Shown: positions 16,877-26,865, counted from the first letter of the stretch. The stretch: DNA of 64,000 bases from Breznakiella homolactica (GCF_016616095.2 NZ_CP067089.2:2604001-2668000); one strand, 5' to 3'. Notes: generated from the letters alone by a model not told the origin. Numbers and translations: made by a program.

Positions 16877-18925
16877 ATGGAAAATTTACGCATTCTGATC
16901 ATCGGAGATGAAGAAACAGTATCATTGGGCATTCAAACCCAGCTTGAAGAGGCTGGGTATATTGTCTTTGATACGGTTCCCCAGGGAAAAGACACCCTCC
17001 TTATCGTGGAAGAATGCAATCCCGGCTTAATAATTATCGATATGCAGTCAAAGGGACGGGTAGATGCCTTTGAAACAGCCCGGGTGCTCAAAAAACAGAC
17101 CGATCTGCCTATGATCTGCATAAGCGAAAACGGCAACGAAACCGTTATCGACCAGGTAAAAAGCCTTAAGCCGGCGGGATATTTACTCAAACCGGTCAAA
17201 GAAAAGGATCTTTTTTCCGTAATAAAAACAGCCAAAAACCGTAAGGAAGCCGAACGGACTACCACAACCCAGGGCCGGCTTTTTTCCGCTATTCTGCATT
17301 ACGTAAATGACGGAATCGTAGCCATCGATCCGCAGCTTACCATAATGTTCATGAACCCGGTGGCCGCCAAGATGAGCGGCTGGACCGAAGAAGACGCCCA
17401 GGGAAAACCCATACAGCAGGTTTTTTCACTTATTGATTCCCATAATCTGTCGCATCTCATACCCAAGGCGCTTCCCGAAGAGGATAAGCCCAGCCTTTTC
17501 CGGGATGTGATCATGAAAAGCCACCACGGCAACACGATCATCGTGGATGGTTCCATAACGAAAATCCAGTCCAACGAAGATGAACCCTCGGGATACGTCA
17601 TGATGCTCCGGGATATCAGCGAAATGAAGAAGCTGTCCGCCACCATCGACTACCAGGCTACCCATGATACCCTTACGGGTCTCTCAAACCGGGAGGGCTT
17701 TACGATAAAACTCCAGGACCTGCTGGAGGGGCTCAAGCGGAACGGCGGATTTCACACCCTGATGGAACTCGATATCGACCGGTTCAAGGTCATCAATGAA
17801 ACCGGGGGAACCGCGGCGGGGGATGAACTGCTCCGCCAAGTAACCGATATACTGCGGTCTATTCTGCAGCGTCAGGATATTTCCGCCCGGCTCGGCGGTG
17901 ACGAATTCGCGGTGGTTCTCCGGGACTGTATGATCGAAGACGCCATCGGTGTGGCCCAGAGACTCCAGAATCTTATCCAGTCCCATAAGTTTGTGTGGAA
18001 TAAAAGAATGTTCCCCCTCTCCCTCAGCATTGGTCTGGTACCGCTTACGGACAAGGACCACGACACCCACACGGTGCTGGCCGCCGCCGACGATGCCTGC
18101 ACTATGGCAAAGGAGGAAGGGGGCAACGGGCTCAATGTCTTCCAGAGCGGGGATGAACGGTACCAGATCAGGCGGGGCCAGATGCAGTGGGTCAGCCGGA
18201 TCAACGAAGCCCTGGTACGGGACCAGTTCAGGCTGTGGTACCAGCTGATCGACGCCCTGCAGGACCCCGATGATCCGGGAAAAATCGAACTTCTCCTGCG
18301 CCTTGAAAATGAGGATGGGACCTTCTCCAGCCCGACGGATTTTATCCCGCCCGCGGAACGGTACGGCCTGATCAAAAACATCGACCGCTGGGTAGTGGAA
18401 ACCGCGGCAAAAGAATGGAGACGCCTCAAGAAAAAACGGCATCCCATCACCAAACGGGTTTTCTCGGTAAACCTTTCCGGCCAGACGGTCCTGGACCTGG
18501 CGTTTACGGATTTTATAGTAAAGACATGCGAAACCTACGGTGTCCCGCCGGCGGCATTCTGTTTTGAAGTAACCGAAACGGTAGCCATGCAGGATCTGAC
18601 CTTTGCGTCGAAATTTATCACCACCCTCAGGGAAAAGGGATTTACCTTTTCCCTGGACGACTTCGGTTCAGGATTCTCCTCGTTTTCATACCTTAAAAAC
18701 CTGCCCGTGGATTACCTCAAAATTGACGGATCCATTGTCAAGGATATCGATGAAAACCGGGTCAACTACATAATGGTGGAATCCATAAATTCCATGTGCC
18801 ACGTAATCGGCCTCAAGACCATCGGCGAATACGCCCGGAATGAAAAGGTCGTTAAGAACCTCAAGAAAATCGGGGTCAACTACGCCCAGGGATATTCCAT
18901 ATCCGAACCCGCTCCCCTGCCGTAA
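16877..18925 (+). CDS. Response regulator with PAS, GGDEF and EAL domains
   Basis: 682 aa. REC domain 1-120 with phospho-acceptor D55 (IIIDMQ); PAS about 130-255 (GWTEEDAQGKP); GGDEF about 265-430 with intact RLGGDEF and no clear RxxD inhibitory site; EAL about 440-680 reading ELLLRL but keeping the catalytic residues (VNLSGQ, FEVTET, LDDFGSG, YLKID). Such proteins make and/or degrade cyclic-di-GMP in response to a kinase and a PAS signal. No histidine kinase is adjacent. Confidence 0.9.
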   Translation: MENLRILIIGDEETVSLGIQTQLEEAGYIVFDTVPQGKDTLLIVEECNPGLIIIDMQSKGRVDAFETARVLKKQTDLPMICISENGNETVIDQVKSLKPAGYLLKPVKEKDLFSVIKTAKNRKEAERTTTTQGRLFSAILHYVNDGIVAIDPQLTIMFMNPVAAKMSGWTEEDAQGKPIQQVFSLIDSHNLSHLIPKALPEEDKPSLFRDVIMKSHHGNTIIVDGSITKIQSNEDEPSGYVMMLRDISEMKKLSATIDYQATHDTLTGLSNREGFTIKLQDLLEGLKRNGGFHTLMELDIDRFKVINETGGTAAGDELLRQVTDILRSILQRQDISARLGGDEFAVVLRDCMIEDAIGVAQRLQNLIQSHKFVWNKRMFPLSLSIGLVPLTDKDHDTHTVLAAADDACTMAKEEGGNGLNVFQSGDERYQIRRGQMQWVSRINEALVRDQFRLWYQLIDALQDPDDPGKIELLLRLENEDGTFSSPTDFIPPAERYGLIKNIDRWVVETAAKEWRRLKKKRHPITKRVFSVNLSGQTVLDLAFTDFIVKTCETYGVPPAAFCFEVTETVAMQDLTFASKFITTLREKGFTFSLDDFGSGFSSFSYLKNLPVDYLKIDGSIVKDIDENRVNYIMVESINSMCHVIGLKTIGEYARNEKVVKNLKKIGVNYAQGYSISEPAPLP

Positions 18926-18934
18926 GCTTCAGAA

Positions 18935-21529
18935 TTAATCCTGTTTTTTAGGAGGCCTGCCGCGCTTCTTCGGCCGGGGCAGGGTCTCCTGAGCCCAGTC
19001 ATATATGATCTTCTTGAGCCCCTCATCGGTAAGCTTAAGGGTTTTTCCGCAGTCCGGACACAGAAACCGGCTGTCTGCGTCGAGATGCTGTTTTCCGCAG
19101 CCTATGCAGTAGGTTTTTCCGCAGGAAGGACAGGTACCGGCGGGCATATCGTCGGGCGGTTCCGTGTACAGGCGGATCGGCGGCACCGGGCCGGGATCCC
19201 GGAGCACCTTCCATGACCGGCCGCAGGAGGCGCAGGAAATAGCCCTGGTTCTCGCTTCATCCAGCTTATTCCGGAGTTCCTCCCTCGAACCGGCAAGTTC
19301 TCCGGCAAGGGACAGTTTGTCCAGCCTGACCAGAAGTTCCTCCAGTTCATCCCAGCGGAAAGCTCCGGCGTATATCCACCCCAGGGAAACCAGGATGGAC
19401 GGATAGTTGGGATCTATCGCCAGGGCCGCCTGGCACGCCGCCTCAGCCCGGGGATACTCGCCTTTTTTCGTTGCCACATAGGCAATGAGTTCCAGTATCT
19501 CCGGCGAAGGCGCGGCGCTGTGGGCACGGGCAAGCAACTCATCCGCTTCACCGTAGAGACCGATTTCAATAAGGCAGGACGCGCGGTTGGTAAGATACTC
19601 CGTGTTGTCCGGCGAAGCCCGGAGAGCCCTGCGGTAATAATCGTCCGCGTCCTCATACCTGCCGGACCTGACCAGCAGATTGCCGGCGCAGTTGGCCAGA
19701 ACCCCCTCGGGATCTTCGGCCTTGGTCGATTCCAGGATAGAAAGGGCGTCCTCCAGGGAGCCGCTGAGAAAGGTATACACCGCCCGGTTTACCCGTATGG
19801 GCGGGAGATCCCCCAGCGCCGCGGAGGCTTTTTCGAGATACGTTCCCGCGGTCTCAAGGTTCCCCTTGCTCAGCTCAATCTGCGCCGCCAGATTAGCGGT
19901 CCATCCGTCCTCCGGAGACAGCGCGAGGGCCGTCCGGATATGCTCTTCCATTTCACGGTCCCCGGGGTCGCCGTACAGGAGGAACCGGTTCTCCGCGAGC
20001 TTAAAATGAAAAAGCCCGTATTCCGGTTCCATGGATACCGCGGCTTCAAACAGGGGAAGCGCCTCCTTCCGTCTGCCCCGGCGCACCAGGAGAAGGGCTT
20101 TAAGAAAAATCAGCGCGGGATCATCGGCAGCCTTTTTGGCATGCTTCTTCTTTAACGCGTCCGCCCGGGCAAATTCCGATTCCGCCGTATCCCAGTCCTC
20201 GATACCGAAGGCCCATTTTCCCGCCAGGGCGTGGGCTTCCCAGTTTTCGGCGTCCAGGAAAAGCAGCTTGGGTATTACGGTCCCCAGATCGGAGTAGTTA
20301 TCCTGATTGAGGAATTTCCGGCCCGCCTCTAAGTAGCGTGAGAACGCAGTCTCCCGGTCCCCCAGAAGCTCATAGGTATTGGCGGCGTTTTTTACGGGCA
20401 GGCCGCTTTCGGTATCCAGGGAAGCGGCGCCGTCATAGGCGGCAGCCGCGGCTTCGTATTCCTTTGATTCAAAATAAGCATGGCCAAGCAGGGTCTGCAC
20501 CGTCGCGTCAGCGAGGCCTTCGTCATGCAGTTTTTTTCCGAGCTCCTTGAGCGCTTCGGAGTTTCCCTGGAGGTACAGAAGCTTTGCCTGTTCGCCCAGG
20601 GCTTCACCGCGGAGCCGGGAATCCGCGGCAATATCCAGGCAGTCCGAAATATACGTTTCCGCTTCGTCCAGGAGCGCCAGCTGCAGCGCCGCCCGGGCGG
20701 CCAGGAGCAGTTCATCCCCGGTGCGCATGTATCCGGGGAACTCCCAGTTTTTCTTAAGCTGCTGGAGCACCGAAGCGGGCAGCCCCATGGCGGCGAAAGT
20801 TTCCGCCAGGGCGACGCGGCTGGCCGGGTCCGCGGGAAAGTCGCTTTCCCAGGCGGAATAGGCCGCCGCCACTTCCCTTACCCGGGATTCCACGGAAAAC
20901 GAAGCCAGATACGCCTCTGCGGTATAAGGAGCCGGGGTTGTTCCTTTCGGGCCGGCCCCGTAGCACGCGCAGGCAAGCCCTACCCTTCCTTCGGAAAGGG
21001 TGGCGTCATTGAGTTCCACCGCCCAGCGGCCGTTCAGGGCGATACGGAGATGCGTACCATAGACGGCTATGGTAAAGGGAATCGGTCCGTCCATAGCCGG
21101 CGCCCCGGGAATCTCGGTCCAGCCCGACAGGGCCAGGGGCGTCCCGTTTCGGATCACGTCAACTCTGAAATATCCCTTTGATGAAAGGAGCAGCAGATAG
21201 CCGGTCCGTTCATCAACCATTCTGAATCCGATACCGGCGGCGGCATAACCGCCGTTGGGCTGAACCCCGACCGAGCCTTCGAGTATGCAGTCACCGTACC
21301 GGAACTGCATATCCAGGACAAACGCGAGACAGTTGGGGCGTTTTATTCCCAGGACCAGGGCACCGTCCCTGAGAAACCCGTCGTGGGAATCCTCCGACGG
21401 GAGTTCGAAACGGTTTTTTTTTGGTTTAGAAAAATCCGCGGTCCACTGTTCCTCGATTATTTCATTGGGATCCGCGGGTTTGGTGAAGTATTTCCGGAAG
21501 AAAGGAAGCCGTTTTAAAAATCCGAACAT
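18935..21529 (-). CDS. TPR-repeat protein with C-terminal zinc ribbons
   Basis: 864 aa from the ATG at 21529. The open frame runs 115 codons further up, but that part translates repeat element C and is not protein-like. An N-terminal beta-rich sheet domain (about 40-215) precedes some 500 residues of tetratricopeptide repeats (e.g. AEYLTNRASCLIEIGLYGEADELLARAHSAAP spread over several units) and then CxxC pairs CASCGRSW, CPSCGKTYCIGCG and CPDCG forming zinc ribbons. The tail is basic (PKKRGRPPKK). Probably a scaffold. The -10-like TACAGA lies 5 nt before the start, another possible leaderless gene. Confidence 0.8.
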   Translation of the reverse strand: MFGFLKRLPFFRKYFTKPADPNEIIEEQWTADFSKPKKNRFELPSEDSHDGFLRDGALVLGIKRPNCLAFVLDMQFRYGDCILEGSVGVQPNGGYAAAGIGFRMVDERTGYLLLLSSKGYFRVDVIRNGTPLALSGWTEIPGAPAMDGPIPFTIAVYGTHLRIALNGRWAVELNDATLSEGRVGLACACYGAGPKGTTPAPYTAEAYLASFSVESRVREVAAAYSAWESDFPADPASRVALAETFAAMGLPASVLQQLKKNWEFPGYMRTGDELLLAARAALQLALLDEAETYISDCLDIAADSRLRGEALGEQAKLLYLQGNSEALKELGKKLHDEGLADATVQTLLGHAYFESKEYEAAAAAYDGAASLDTESGLPVKNAANTYELLGDRETAFSRYLEAGRKFLNQDNYSDLGTVIPKLLFLDAENWEAHALAGKWAFGIEDWDTAESEFARADALKKKHAKKAADDPALIFLKALLLVRRGRRKEALPLFEAAVSMEPEYGLFHFKLAENRFLLYGDPGDREMEEHIRTALALSPEDGWTANLAAQIELSKGNLETAGTYLEKASAALGDLPPIRVNRAVYTFLSGSLEDALSILESTKAEDPEGVLANCAGNLLVRSGRYEDADDYYRRALRASPDNTEYLTNRASCLIEIGLYGEADELLARAHSAAPSPEILELIAYVATKKGEYPRAEAACQAALAIDPNYPSILVSLGWIYAGAFRWDELEELLVRLDKLSLAGELAGSREELRNKLDEARTRAISCASCGRSWKVLRDPGPVPPIRLYTEPPDDMPAGTCPSCGKTYCIGCGKQHLDADSRFLCPDCGKTLKLTDEGLKKIIYDWAQETLPRPKKRGRPPKKQD

Positions 21530-21597
21530 ACATATCTGTACCCTAAATGGCCTAAAAAGTCGAGGTCGCCGCAGGACACCCACAGAATACGCCGGAG

Positions 21598-21717
21598 CGG
21601 CACAGAAGCATGGAGATACAAGTACCAGGGGTCCTGTCATATGAAAAAAACACCGCAAGCGGTATTTCTTTTCATATGACACCCCGCGCTGCCTTCTTCC
21701 ACCATGCTTCTGTGCCG
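21598..21717 (+). repeat. Palindromic element, class 2, copy C
   Basis: Perfect 16-bp outer arms (21598-21613/21702-21717). Inner arms 21635-21647/21669-21681, perfect 13 bp, around a minimal ACCG/CGGT hairpin in place of the usual core. Followed by ACTGCGGGTATCCTG. Bases 21718-21824 are otherwise unremarkable. Confidence 0.8.
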
Positions 21718-21824
21718 AACACCACACACTGCGGGTATCCTGCCATTGCAAGAATGCCGGGTAACAGAGGGCCGTCCCCGTAGCTGCGGTGGCCGGGAAC
21801 AGATAATTCCGACAGCGATGCGGA

Positions 21825-22104
21825 GGAACTCGAAGAGGGGGCAGCGGAGAAGCGTTTGAGTCACACCGTGACACAAACCTTCGCAGCGAGGGGGAGCAGC
21901 CCTCCCGCGAACGGGCAGCATCGAGCCGGTTAAGCCGGAAAGCACCCGGGCAGTAATGGTAACGCCGGGTGTCATGAAAAAGGGAGGATGAGCGGTTTTC
22001 GAGACCGCAGGCCGACGCACCGCCAGCCTCCCTTTTTCATGACGGGCCCCGCGGACCCGGTATACACGGGTGCTTTCCGGCTTGTCAGACTCGGTGCTCC
22101 CCCG
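21825..22104 (+). repeat. Palindromic element, class 1, copy D
   Basis: GGGGGAGCA (21890-21898) pairs with TGCTCCCCC (22095-22103); 17-bp arms 21932-21948/22067-22083; copy-specific inner arms 21971-21987/22027-22043, perfect over 17 bp, enclosing a core with ACCGC/GCGGT and GACCGCAGGCC. Side hairpin 21854-21864/21868-21878. With copy C it fills the 21530-22147 gap. Confidence 0.85.
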
Positions 22105-22108
22105 CATA

Positions 22109-22138
22109 TTGTCCTGATCCAAACTGAACGTGTATAGT
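22109..22138 (+). promoter_or_regulatory. Element-linked promoter
   Basis: TTGTCC (22109-22114), 18-nt spacer, TATAGT (22133-22138). The -35 begins 5 nt after the CCCCC end of copy D. The ATG at 22148 is 9 nt past the -10. Confidence 0.6.
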
Positions 22139-22147
22139 AGAATGGAT

Positions 22148-23452
22148 ATGAAAAAGATCAGCCTCATCTTATTAATCGCCGCGTGCGTTCTCTGGGCAGG
22201 GGCGGCGGTATATAAATTCACCAGTATCAGAAACCAGCAGTCCCAAAAAGTCACCATTACCTTTGCCCAGTACTGGCAGGACGAGACGGACACCCGGTTC
22301 CTCGATTCCCTGATCGCGGATTTTGAACAGGAGAATCCCCTGATTACGGTGCAGGTCCTGGACATGTCCGGGGCCGCGCTGCAGGACCGGATTTTGGGTT
22401 TTATCAATGAAGAAGATCCGCGGAAAAGAAAACGGAATCCGCTGCCGGATATACTGGCGCTGGACAGCCGCTGGTCAGGGGTGTTCGATTTTGGCGAACT
22501 GCTGCTCCCGCTGGAACAGTATATAGCCGGCGACAGCCAGCTTTCCGCGGAATTGGCCTTCAGCGGCGCGGTCCAGGATGAACCGGTTCTGATTATGCCG
22601 GCGGTTTCCTTCAGCTATCCGCTTTTTTACAATATAAAACTGCTGCGGGAATCCGGGTTTGACCGCCCGCCCAAAAGCCGGGAGGAATTCCTGGCATACG
22701 TCCGGACAATCGCCGGCGGCGGTTCCGGAATATACGGAACGGCTCTGGCCCTGTCTCCGGAAAATCCCTACGGGATCACCGGCGATCTCTACGCGTGGCT
22801 GTGCGCGTCAGGTCCGGCAATCACGCAGGGAAATACCCTGGACTTCACCTCCCGGGAAGCGGTCCGGGGGCTTACGTTCCTCAGCGCTTTTGCGGAAGAA
22901 AACAGCCTGGATCCCGGATTCGCCGGTACCGCGGACCGGGAGAAACTCGACTCATTCGCGGCGGGAAAAACAGCCATGATCATCGGTTCGGTGGGGGACA
23001 TTGCCTGCATCCGCGGTAAAGCCCCGGAGCTGGATTTCGGCGTCACCGCGGTCCCGGCCCAGGCATCCTATATCGGCAAACCCTATTTCGCGGTCCGCAG
23101 CTGGTACCTGGGTATACCAAAAGAAAGCCCCCGCGACGAAGCGGCCTGGCGGTTTATCAGTTTCCTCCTGGGAAAGGACCGGAATGAATACCTGGCTTCC
23201 CGGGTGTACGGGATTCCCGCCAACGGAAACGCCCAGCCGGAACGGCTCAACCATGACGACCTGTATGAAAAGCTCCTGTCTTTGACGGACAGCGGAGAAG
23301 GTATCGCGGAACTGTACGGGTTTTCCCAAGCCGGGGTTTTGGAAACCATTATCCGGGAGGAAACCATCCGTATGCTGAATGGGGAGCAGTCCCCGGAGGA
23401 AACCGCCGCCGCCATCCAGTCCCGCTGGGACGCTCCCGGAAGCGGGGACTAG
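22148..23452 (+). CDS. Extracellular solute-binding lipoprotein (ABC importer type)
   Basis: About 434 aa. Signal peptide with lipobox IAAC (KKISLILLIAAC). Body of family 1 sugar-binding proteins (ITFAQYWQDE, LDSLIADFEQENP, IPKESP). No permease genes adjoin, so it may serve a distant transporter. The ATG at 22142 is an alternative start, but 22148 agrees with the promoter position. Confidence 0.8.
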   Translation: MKKISLILLIAACVLWAGAAVYKFTSIRNQQSQKVTITFAQYWQDETDTRFLDSLIADFEQENPLITVQVLDMSGAALQDRILGFINEEDPRKRKRNPLPDILALDSRWSGVFDFGELLLPLEQYIAGDSQLSAELAFSGAVQDEPVLIMPAVSFSYPLFYNIKLLRESGFDRPPKSREEFLAYVRTIAGGGSGIYGTALALSPENPYGITGDLYAWLCASGPAITQGNTLDFTSREAVRGLTFLSAFAEENSLDPGFAGTADREKLDSFAAGKTAMIIGSVGDIACIRGKAPELDFGVTAVPAQASYIGKPYFAVRSWYLGIPKESPRDEAAWRFISFLLGKDRNEYLASRVYGIPANGNAQPERLNHDDLYEKLLSLTDSGEGIAELYGFSQAGVLETIIREETIRMLNGEQSPEETAAAIQSRWDAPGSGD

Positions 23453-23546
23453 CGGCACTTCGTATTGCCGGCCGCCGCGCCATCACGAAAACATCCTCCC
23501 ATACCCATCCCCCGCAGCGGCAGAACAACCGCAATATACATGAAAA

Positions 23547-23848
23547 CGGCACAGAAGCATAGCCGGAAAGGCGGCCGAGCCGAGGGACCAGAAGTGGGGG
23601 TAGTGTAAGCCCCGCGAAGCGGGGCTGAAACGAGGGGGAGCAGCCCTCCCGCGAAGGGCAGCACAGAGCCGGTTAAGCCGGAAAGCACCCGGGCCGTAAC
23701 GGTAACACCGGGTGTCATGTAAAAGGGCGGATGAGCGGTTTTCGAGGCCGCAGGCCGACGCACCGCCATCCGCCCTTTTACATGACGGGCCCCGCGGAAC
23801 CGTTCTCCCCGGGTGCTTTCCGGCTTGTCAGTCTCGGCGCTCCCCCGC
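23547..23848 (+). repeat. Palindromic element, class 1, copy E, with class 2 end fragment
   Basis: A 14-base piece of a class 2 end (23547-23560) leads into a full class 1 copy (23587-23848). Side hairpin AGCCCCGC/GCGGGGCT (23608-23615/23619-23626); 19-bp arms 23675-23693/23808-23826; inner arms 23714-23733/23767-23786, perfect over 20 bp. Ends CCCCC-GCATA-TTGCGG as in other copies. Fills most of the 23453-23913 gap; a TATACT (23901-23906) lies 7 nt before the next ATG. Confidence 0.85.
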
Positions 23849-23913
23849 ATATTGCGGTTATCCTGATAATTCTCTTGACCCTCCGGTGCACTGGATAGTG
23901 TATACTTGTATCT

Positions 23914-24765
23914 ATGAAGGATTCCATGTATCGGATAAGCGATTTCTCCAAAATTACCAGCCTCACCGTAAAAACCCTGCGGTACTACGACGAGGAAGGT
24001 ATCCTCTCCCCCTCCTACCGTGACGGAGCGAACGGATACCGGTATTACAACGAAAAGGATTTTACCCGGGCGGGCCTGGTGACCTTTCTCCGGTCCCTGG
24101 ATTTTTCAATTTCTGAGATGAAGGAAGTCCTGGCCGACTGTGAAACCGATGAGGATCTTTCGTATTTTCTCAGGGAAAAGAAAAAACAGGTTATGGGAAA
24201 CATTGCCAGGGAACAAATGATCATCGATAAAATCGAGCAATTCGCGCGGCCCGCGGCGCCCGTAACCGGGCTTACGGAATACACCGTAGAACTCGGAACC
24301 GCGGATCCGGTTCTCGTCGCGTCGGTACGGTATACCGGTGCCTACGCCAATACGGGGGATTATTTTTCTATTCTTTACAAAGCGGTAAAAGGGAACGGCG
24401 CCGGTGTTCCCTTCAATCTGCATTACAACGATGAATATGCGGAGGAAGCGGAAATCGAGGTATGTCTTCCTATCCGCAGGCATATCCGGGGCGACGGGAT
24501 ACAGGTCAGAACCCTGCCGGCGGTGCGGAAGGTTATCCGGACGGTTCACCGCGGCCCCTATTCAACAATAAACCTGGCGTACAAGGCTCTCCTGGATTAC
24601 GCCGGGGAACATTCCCTCACCTGCGCAGTCCCCTCCAGGGAATATTACCTCAAAGGGCCGGGCATGCTCTTCAGGGGGAACGAAAATAAATACGTCACAG
24701 AGATTCTGATTCCCGTGGAAAGCGGGCCGGATTCCGGAAAAGGAGAAAACCATGGCGGACAGTAA
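23914..24765 (+). CDS. MerR-family regulator with GyrI-like effector domain
   Basis: 283 aa. N-terminal MerR winged helix (YRISDFSKITSLTVKTLRYYDEEGIL), a dimerisation helix to about residue 120, then a GyrI-like ligand-binding domain (about 130-275), the BmrR-type plan. It likely activates genes in response to a hydrophobic or drug-like ligand. Overlaps the next gene by 14 nt, which encodes a free-standing relative of its effector domain. Confidence 0.85.
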   Translation: MKDSMYRISDFSKITSLTVKTLRYYDEEGILSPSYRDGANGYRYYNEKDFTRAGLVTFLRSLDFSISEMKEVLADCETDEDLSYFLREKKKQVMGNIAREQMIIDKIEQFARPAAPVTGLTEYTVELGTADPVLVASVRYTGAYANTGDYFSILYKAVKGNGAGVPFNLHYNDEYAEEAEIEVCLPIRRHIRGDGIQVRTLPAVRKVIRTVHRGPYSTINLAYKALLDYAGEHSLTCAVPSREYYLKGPGMLFRGNENKYVTEILIPVESGPDSGKGENHGGQ

Positions 24766-25387
24766 ATTCGATTTTAAAAAAGAATACAGGGACCTCTACC
24801 TTCCCAAAGGAAAGCCCATGCTCATTGAAGTGCCGGCGATGAACTTCATCATGGTCGACGGGCGGGGCGCGCCGGAAGGAGCGGATTACCAGGAGGCGGT
24901 AGGCATACTCTACGGCCTGAGCTTTACCATAAAAATGAGCAAACTCAGCGGAACGAAACTCAAGGGCTACCGTGAATATGAAATGCTTCCCCTGGAAGGT
25001 ATCTGGTGGGGCGACGAGGGTGTATTTATCGTCGAAGACCGTTCTACCTGGCGGTGGACATCCATGATCCGGCAGATGGATTTCGTTACCCCCGACGTGT
25101 TCGCCTGGGCTTTGGAGGAATGTTCCCGGAAAAAACCGGAACTCAACCTTTCCCGGGCCCGGCTGGAAACATTCCGCGAAGGGACCTGTGTACAGATTAT
25201 GCATACCGGCCCGTATGCCGAAGAACCGGTATCCTTCAAACTGATGGAAAATTATATGGAAGAACAGCGTCTCATCAGGGAGCCGGGCTGGGAAACAAAG
25301 CACCATGAGATCTACATTAAAAACCCCATGAAAACAAAGCCGGAAAATCTTAAAACCGTACTCCGGCAGAAGGTTAAAAAACTATAG
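24752..25387 (+). CDS. GyrI-like small-molecule-binding protein
   Basis: 211 aa, without a DNA-binding part. MADSKFDFKKEYRDLY.. PAMNFIMVDGRGAPEG and the later IMHTGPYAEEPVSF are typical of the GyrI-like superfamily. Ribosome site AAAGGAGAAAACC. Coupled to the MerR gene; may bind or hydrolyse the same ligand. Confidence 0.8.
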   Translation: MADSKFDFKKEYRDLYLPKGKPMLIEVPAMNFIMVDGRGAPEGADYQEAVGILYGLSFTIKMSKLSGTKLKGYREYEMLPLEGIWWGDEGVFIVEDRSTWRWTSMIRQMDFVTPDVFAWALEECSRKKPELNLSRARLETFREGTCVQIMHTGPYAEEPVSFKLMENYMEEQRLIREPGWETKHHEIYIKNPMKTKPENLKTVLRQKVKKL

Positions 25388-25474
25388 CCCGCGGCAGGTC
25401 CGGGCGTTTCCCGGACGGCGGAAAAAAACACAAAAATCCCAACACTCTGCCCATTCTTACAGTAATCTTACTAT

Positions 25475-26050
25475 ATGGATGAATTGGACGGCCGGGCTCT
25501 GCGGGAGGATGCCCTGGCGGGGGGAGAACAGGCACGGGAGGCGTTCCTCAGACTCTGGGAAACCTATTACCGGCGGCTGATGTATTTTGCCCTGTCATTC
25601 CAGGGACTTCCCCGTTCGGAATACGACGACCTCGTATCGGATGTACTCATCCGGGGGTTCACTTCATTAAAAAGCTATAACCCGAGCCGCCCCCTTTCAC
25701 CGTGGCTGTACAAAATCGCGGCAAATTATTTCCGGGACGCCCTGAAGCGGGCGGGGAAAATCTCCCCGGTCATCGTCGGTGCCGGTGACGGCAGGCATCC
25801 GTCCTATGATCCGCCCGACGCCGCGGACCATACAAAGCTGCTGGAAGAACGGGATATGGCGGAACGGTGCAGGGAAGTCATCGGAACACTGGAACCACCG
25901 GACCGGCGTATCGCGTTCCTGCGTTTTTTTGAAGGCATGAACGCCTCGGAAATAAGCCGGGTTATGAAAATTCCCGCCGGAACGGTCCGGTGGAAAATAC
26001 ACGAAATCAGGAACAGGATATCCATCCTGACGGGAGAAAAACCATGGTAA
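25475..26050 (+). CDS. ECF-type RNA polymerase sigma factor
   Basis: 191 aa with sigma region 2 (YYRRLMYFALSF.. YDDLVSDVLIRGFTSL.. SPWLYKIAANYFRDALKR) and region 4 (LEPPDRRIAFLRFFEGMNASEISRVMKIPAGTVRWKI). It overlaps a small membrane protein gene, probably its anti-sigma factor. Confidence 0.85.
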   Translation: MDELDGRALREDALAGGEQAREAFLRLWETYYRRLMYFALSFQGLPRSEYDDLVSDVLIRGFTSLKSYNPSRPLSPWLYKIAANYFRDALKRAGKISPVIVGAGDGRHPSYDPPDAADHTKLLEERDMAERCREVIGTLEPPDRRIAFLRFFEGMNASEISRVMKIPAGTVRWKIHEIRNRISILTGEKPW

Positions 26051-26361
26051 AAACGGATGATCCCATCAGCAAAGCATTCGCGGATGAGCTGGAAAGTATC
26101 GGGGACCGCGGTCCGTCACCGGCGGAAATCCGGGAAGCCCTGCACTCCCGCCGGAAGGAGAAGAATATCTCCCGGTTTGCTTTTTTTGAGCCTTCGGGAA
26201 TTCTCGTATGTTCGCTGCTTTCCTGCCTGGCGCTGGTAATTTTCAGCGGGTCCGGGCTTGAAATAATACGGCCTCTGGCGATGGATATTGCGCAGTCCGT
26301 TCCGCCGGACCTGGATGAGCAGATAGTCTCATTTATTTCTTTATTACGGAGGTTTATTTAA
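26044..26361 (+). CDS. Small membrane protein, candidate anti-sigma factor
   Basis: About 105 aa from the ATG at 26044, overlapping the sigma stop. Soluble N-terminal half (KTDDPISKAFADELESIG..), one membrane helix (GILVCSLLSCLALVIFSG) and a short outside tail. No zinc-binding HxxxCxxC motif. The anti-sigma role rests on position and topology. Confidence 0.65.
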   Translation: MVKTDDPISKAFADELESIGDRGPSPAEIREALHSRRKEKNISRFAFFEPSGILVCSLLSCLALVIFSGSGLEIIRPLAMDIAQSVPPDLDEQIVSFISLLRRFI

Positions 26362-26363
26362 TC

Positions 26364-26816
26364 ATGATCAGAAGAATTATTGTACCTATTGCCGTGCTGC
26401 TGGCGGGTTTCGCGGCGGTGTTATTTTCGACCGGAGAAGCGCGGCTGGTGCTTTTTATCGACATTCCCTCATTCATTCTGGTTCCGGTGCTGGCGGTCCT
26501 GTATACCGCCGGGTCCTACGGATTCAAAGGAATCGGCAGGGCCTACCGGGCGGCCTGCTCCGGGGACGCTTCCCGGGAGGATATGGAATACGGAGCCGCG
26601 GTGTTCAGGGACATGGGACGGAATTTCTGGATCTTCGCGATCCTGACCTTCGGCATAAGTCTTATGGTAATTTTAGCGAATCTTACCAGCCCCGAAACGC
26701 TGGGCCCCAACCTGGCGGTGGCAATTCTAACCGCATTGTACGCCGCGTTCTTCAACCTGCTTTTGGTCCAGCCCTTCCTCAGTACCATAAAACACCGCCT
26801 GAACCAGCCGCGGTAA
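26364..26816 (+). CDS. Four-helix membrane protein
   Basis: 150 aa, four hydrophobic segments with a central soluble loop (YGFKGIGRAYRAACSGDASREDM). Resembles MotA/flagellar-motor-like small membrane proteins only loosely. Two bases after the preceding stop, so third gene of the sigma operon. Confidence 0.6.
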   Translation: MIRRIIVPIAVLLAGFAAVLFSTGEARLVLFIDIPSFILVPVLAVLYTAGSYGFKGIGRAYRAACSGDASREDMEYGAAVFRDMGRNFWIFAILTFGISLMVILANLTSPETLGPNLAVAILTALYAAFFNLLLVQPFLSTIKHRLNQPR

Positions 26817-26827
26817 CGGGTTCATCC

Positions 26828-26856
26828 GCCCGTACCCGCCGAAAGCGGGTACGGGC
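26828..26856 (+). terminator. Strong hairpin terminator of sigma operon
   Basis: Perfect 12-bp stem GCCCGTACCCGC (26828-26839) / GCGGGTACGGGC (26845-26856), CGAAA loop, 12 bp after the last stop; the T-run is weak (TTCCCT). Confidence 0.65.
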
Positions 26857-26865
26857 TTCCCTATC

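Noticed and set aside
21653..21667. Palindromic elements as simple terminators
   Set aside because: Most lack a T-run, occur in both orientations, and carry conserved unpaired boxes far larger than a terminator needs.
21530..21874. 115-residue N-terminal extension of the TPR protein
   Set aside because: It translates repeat element C and its flank and has no protein character; the ATG at 21529 is a better start.
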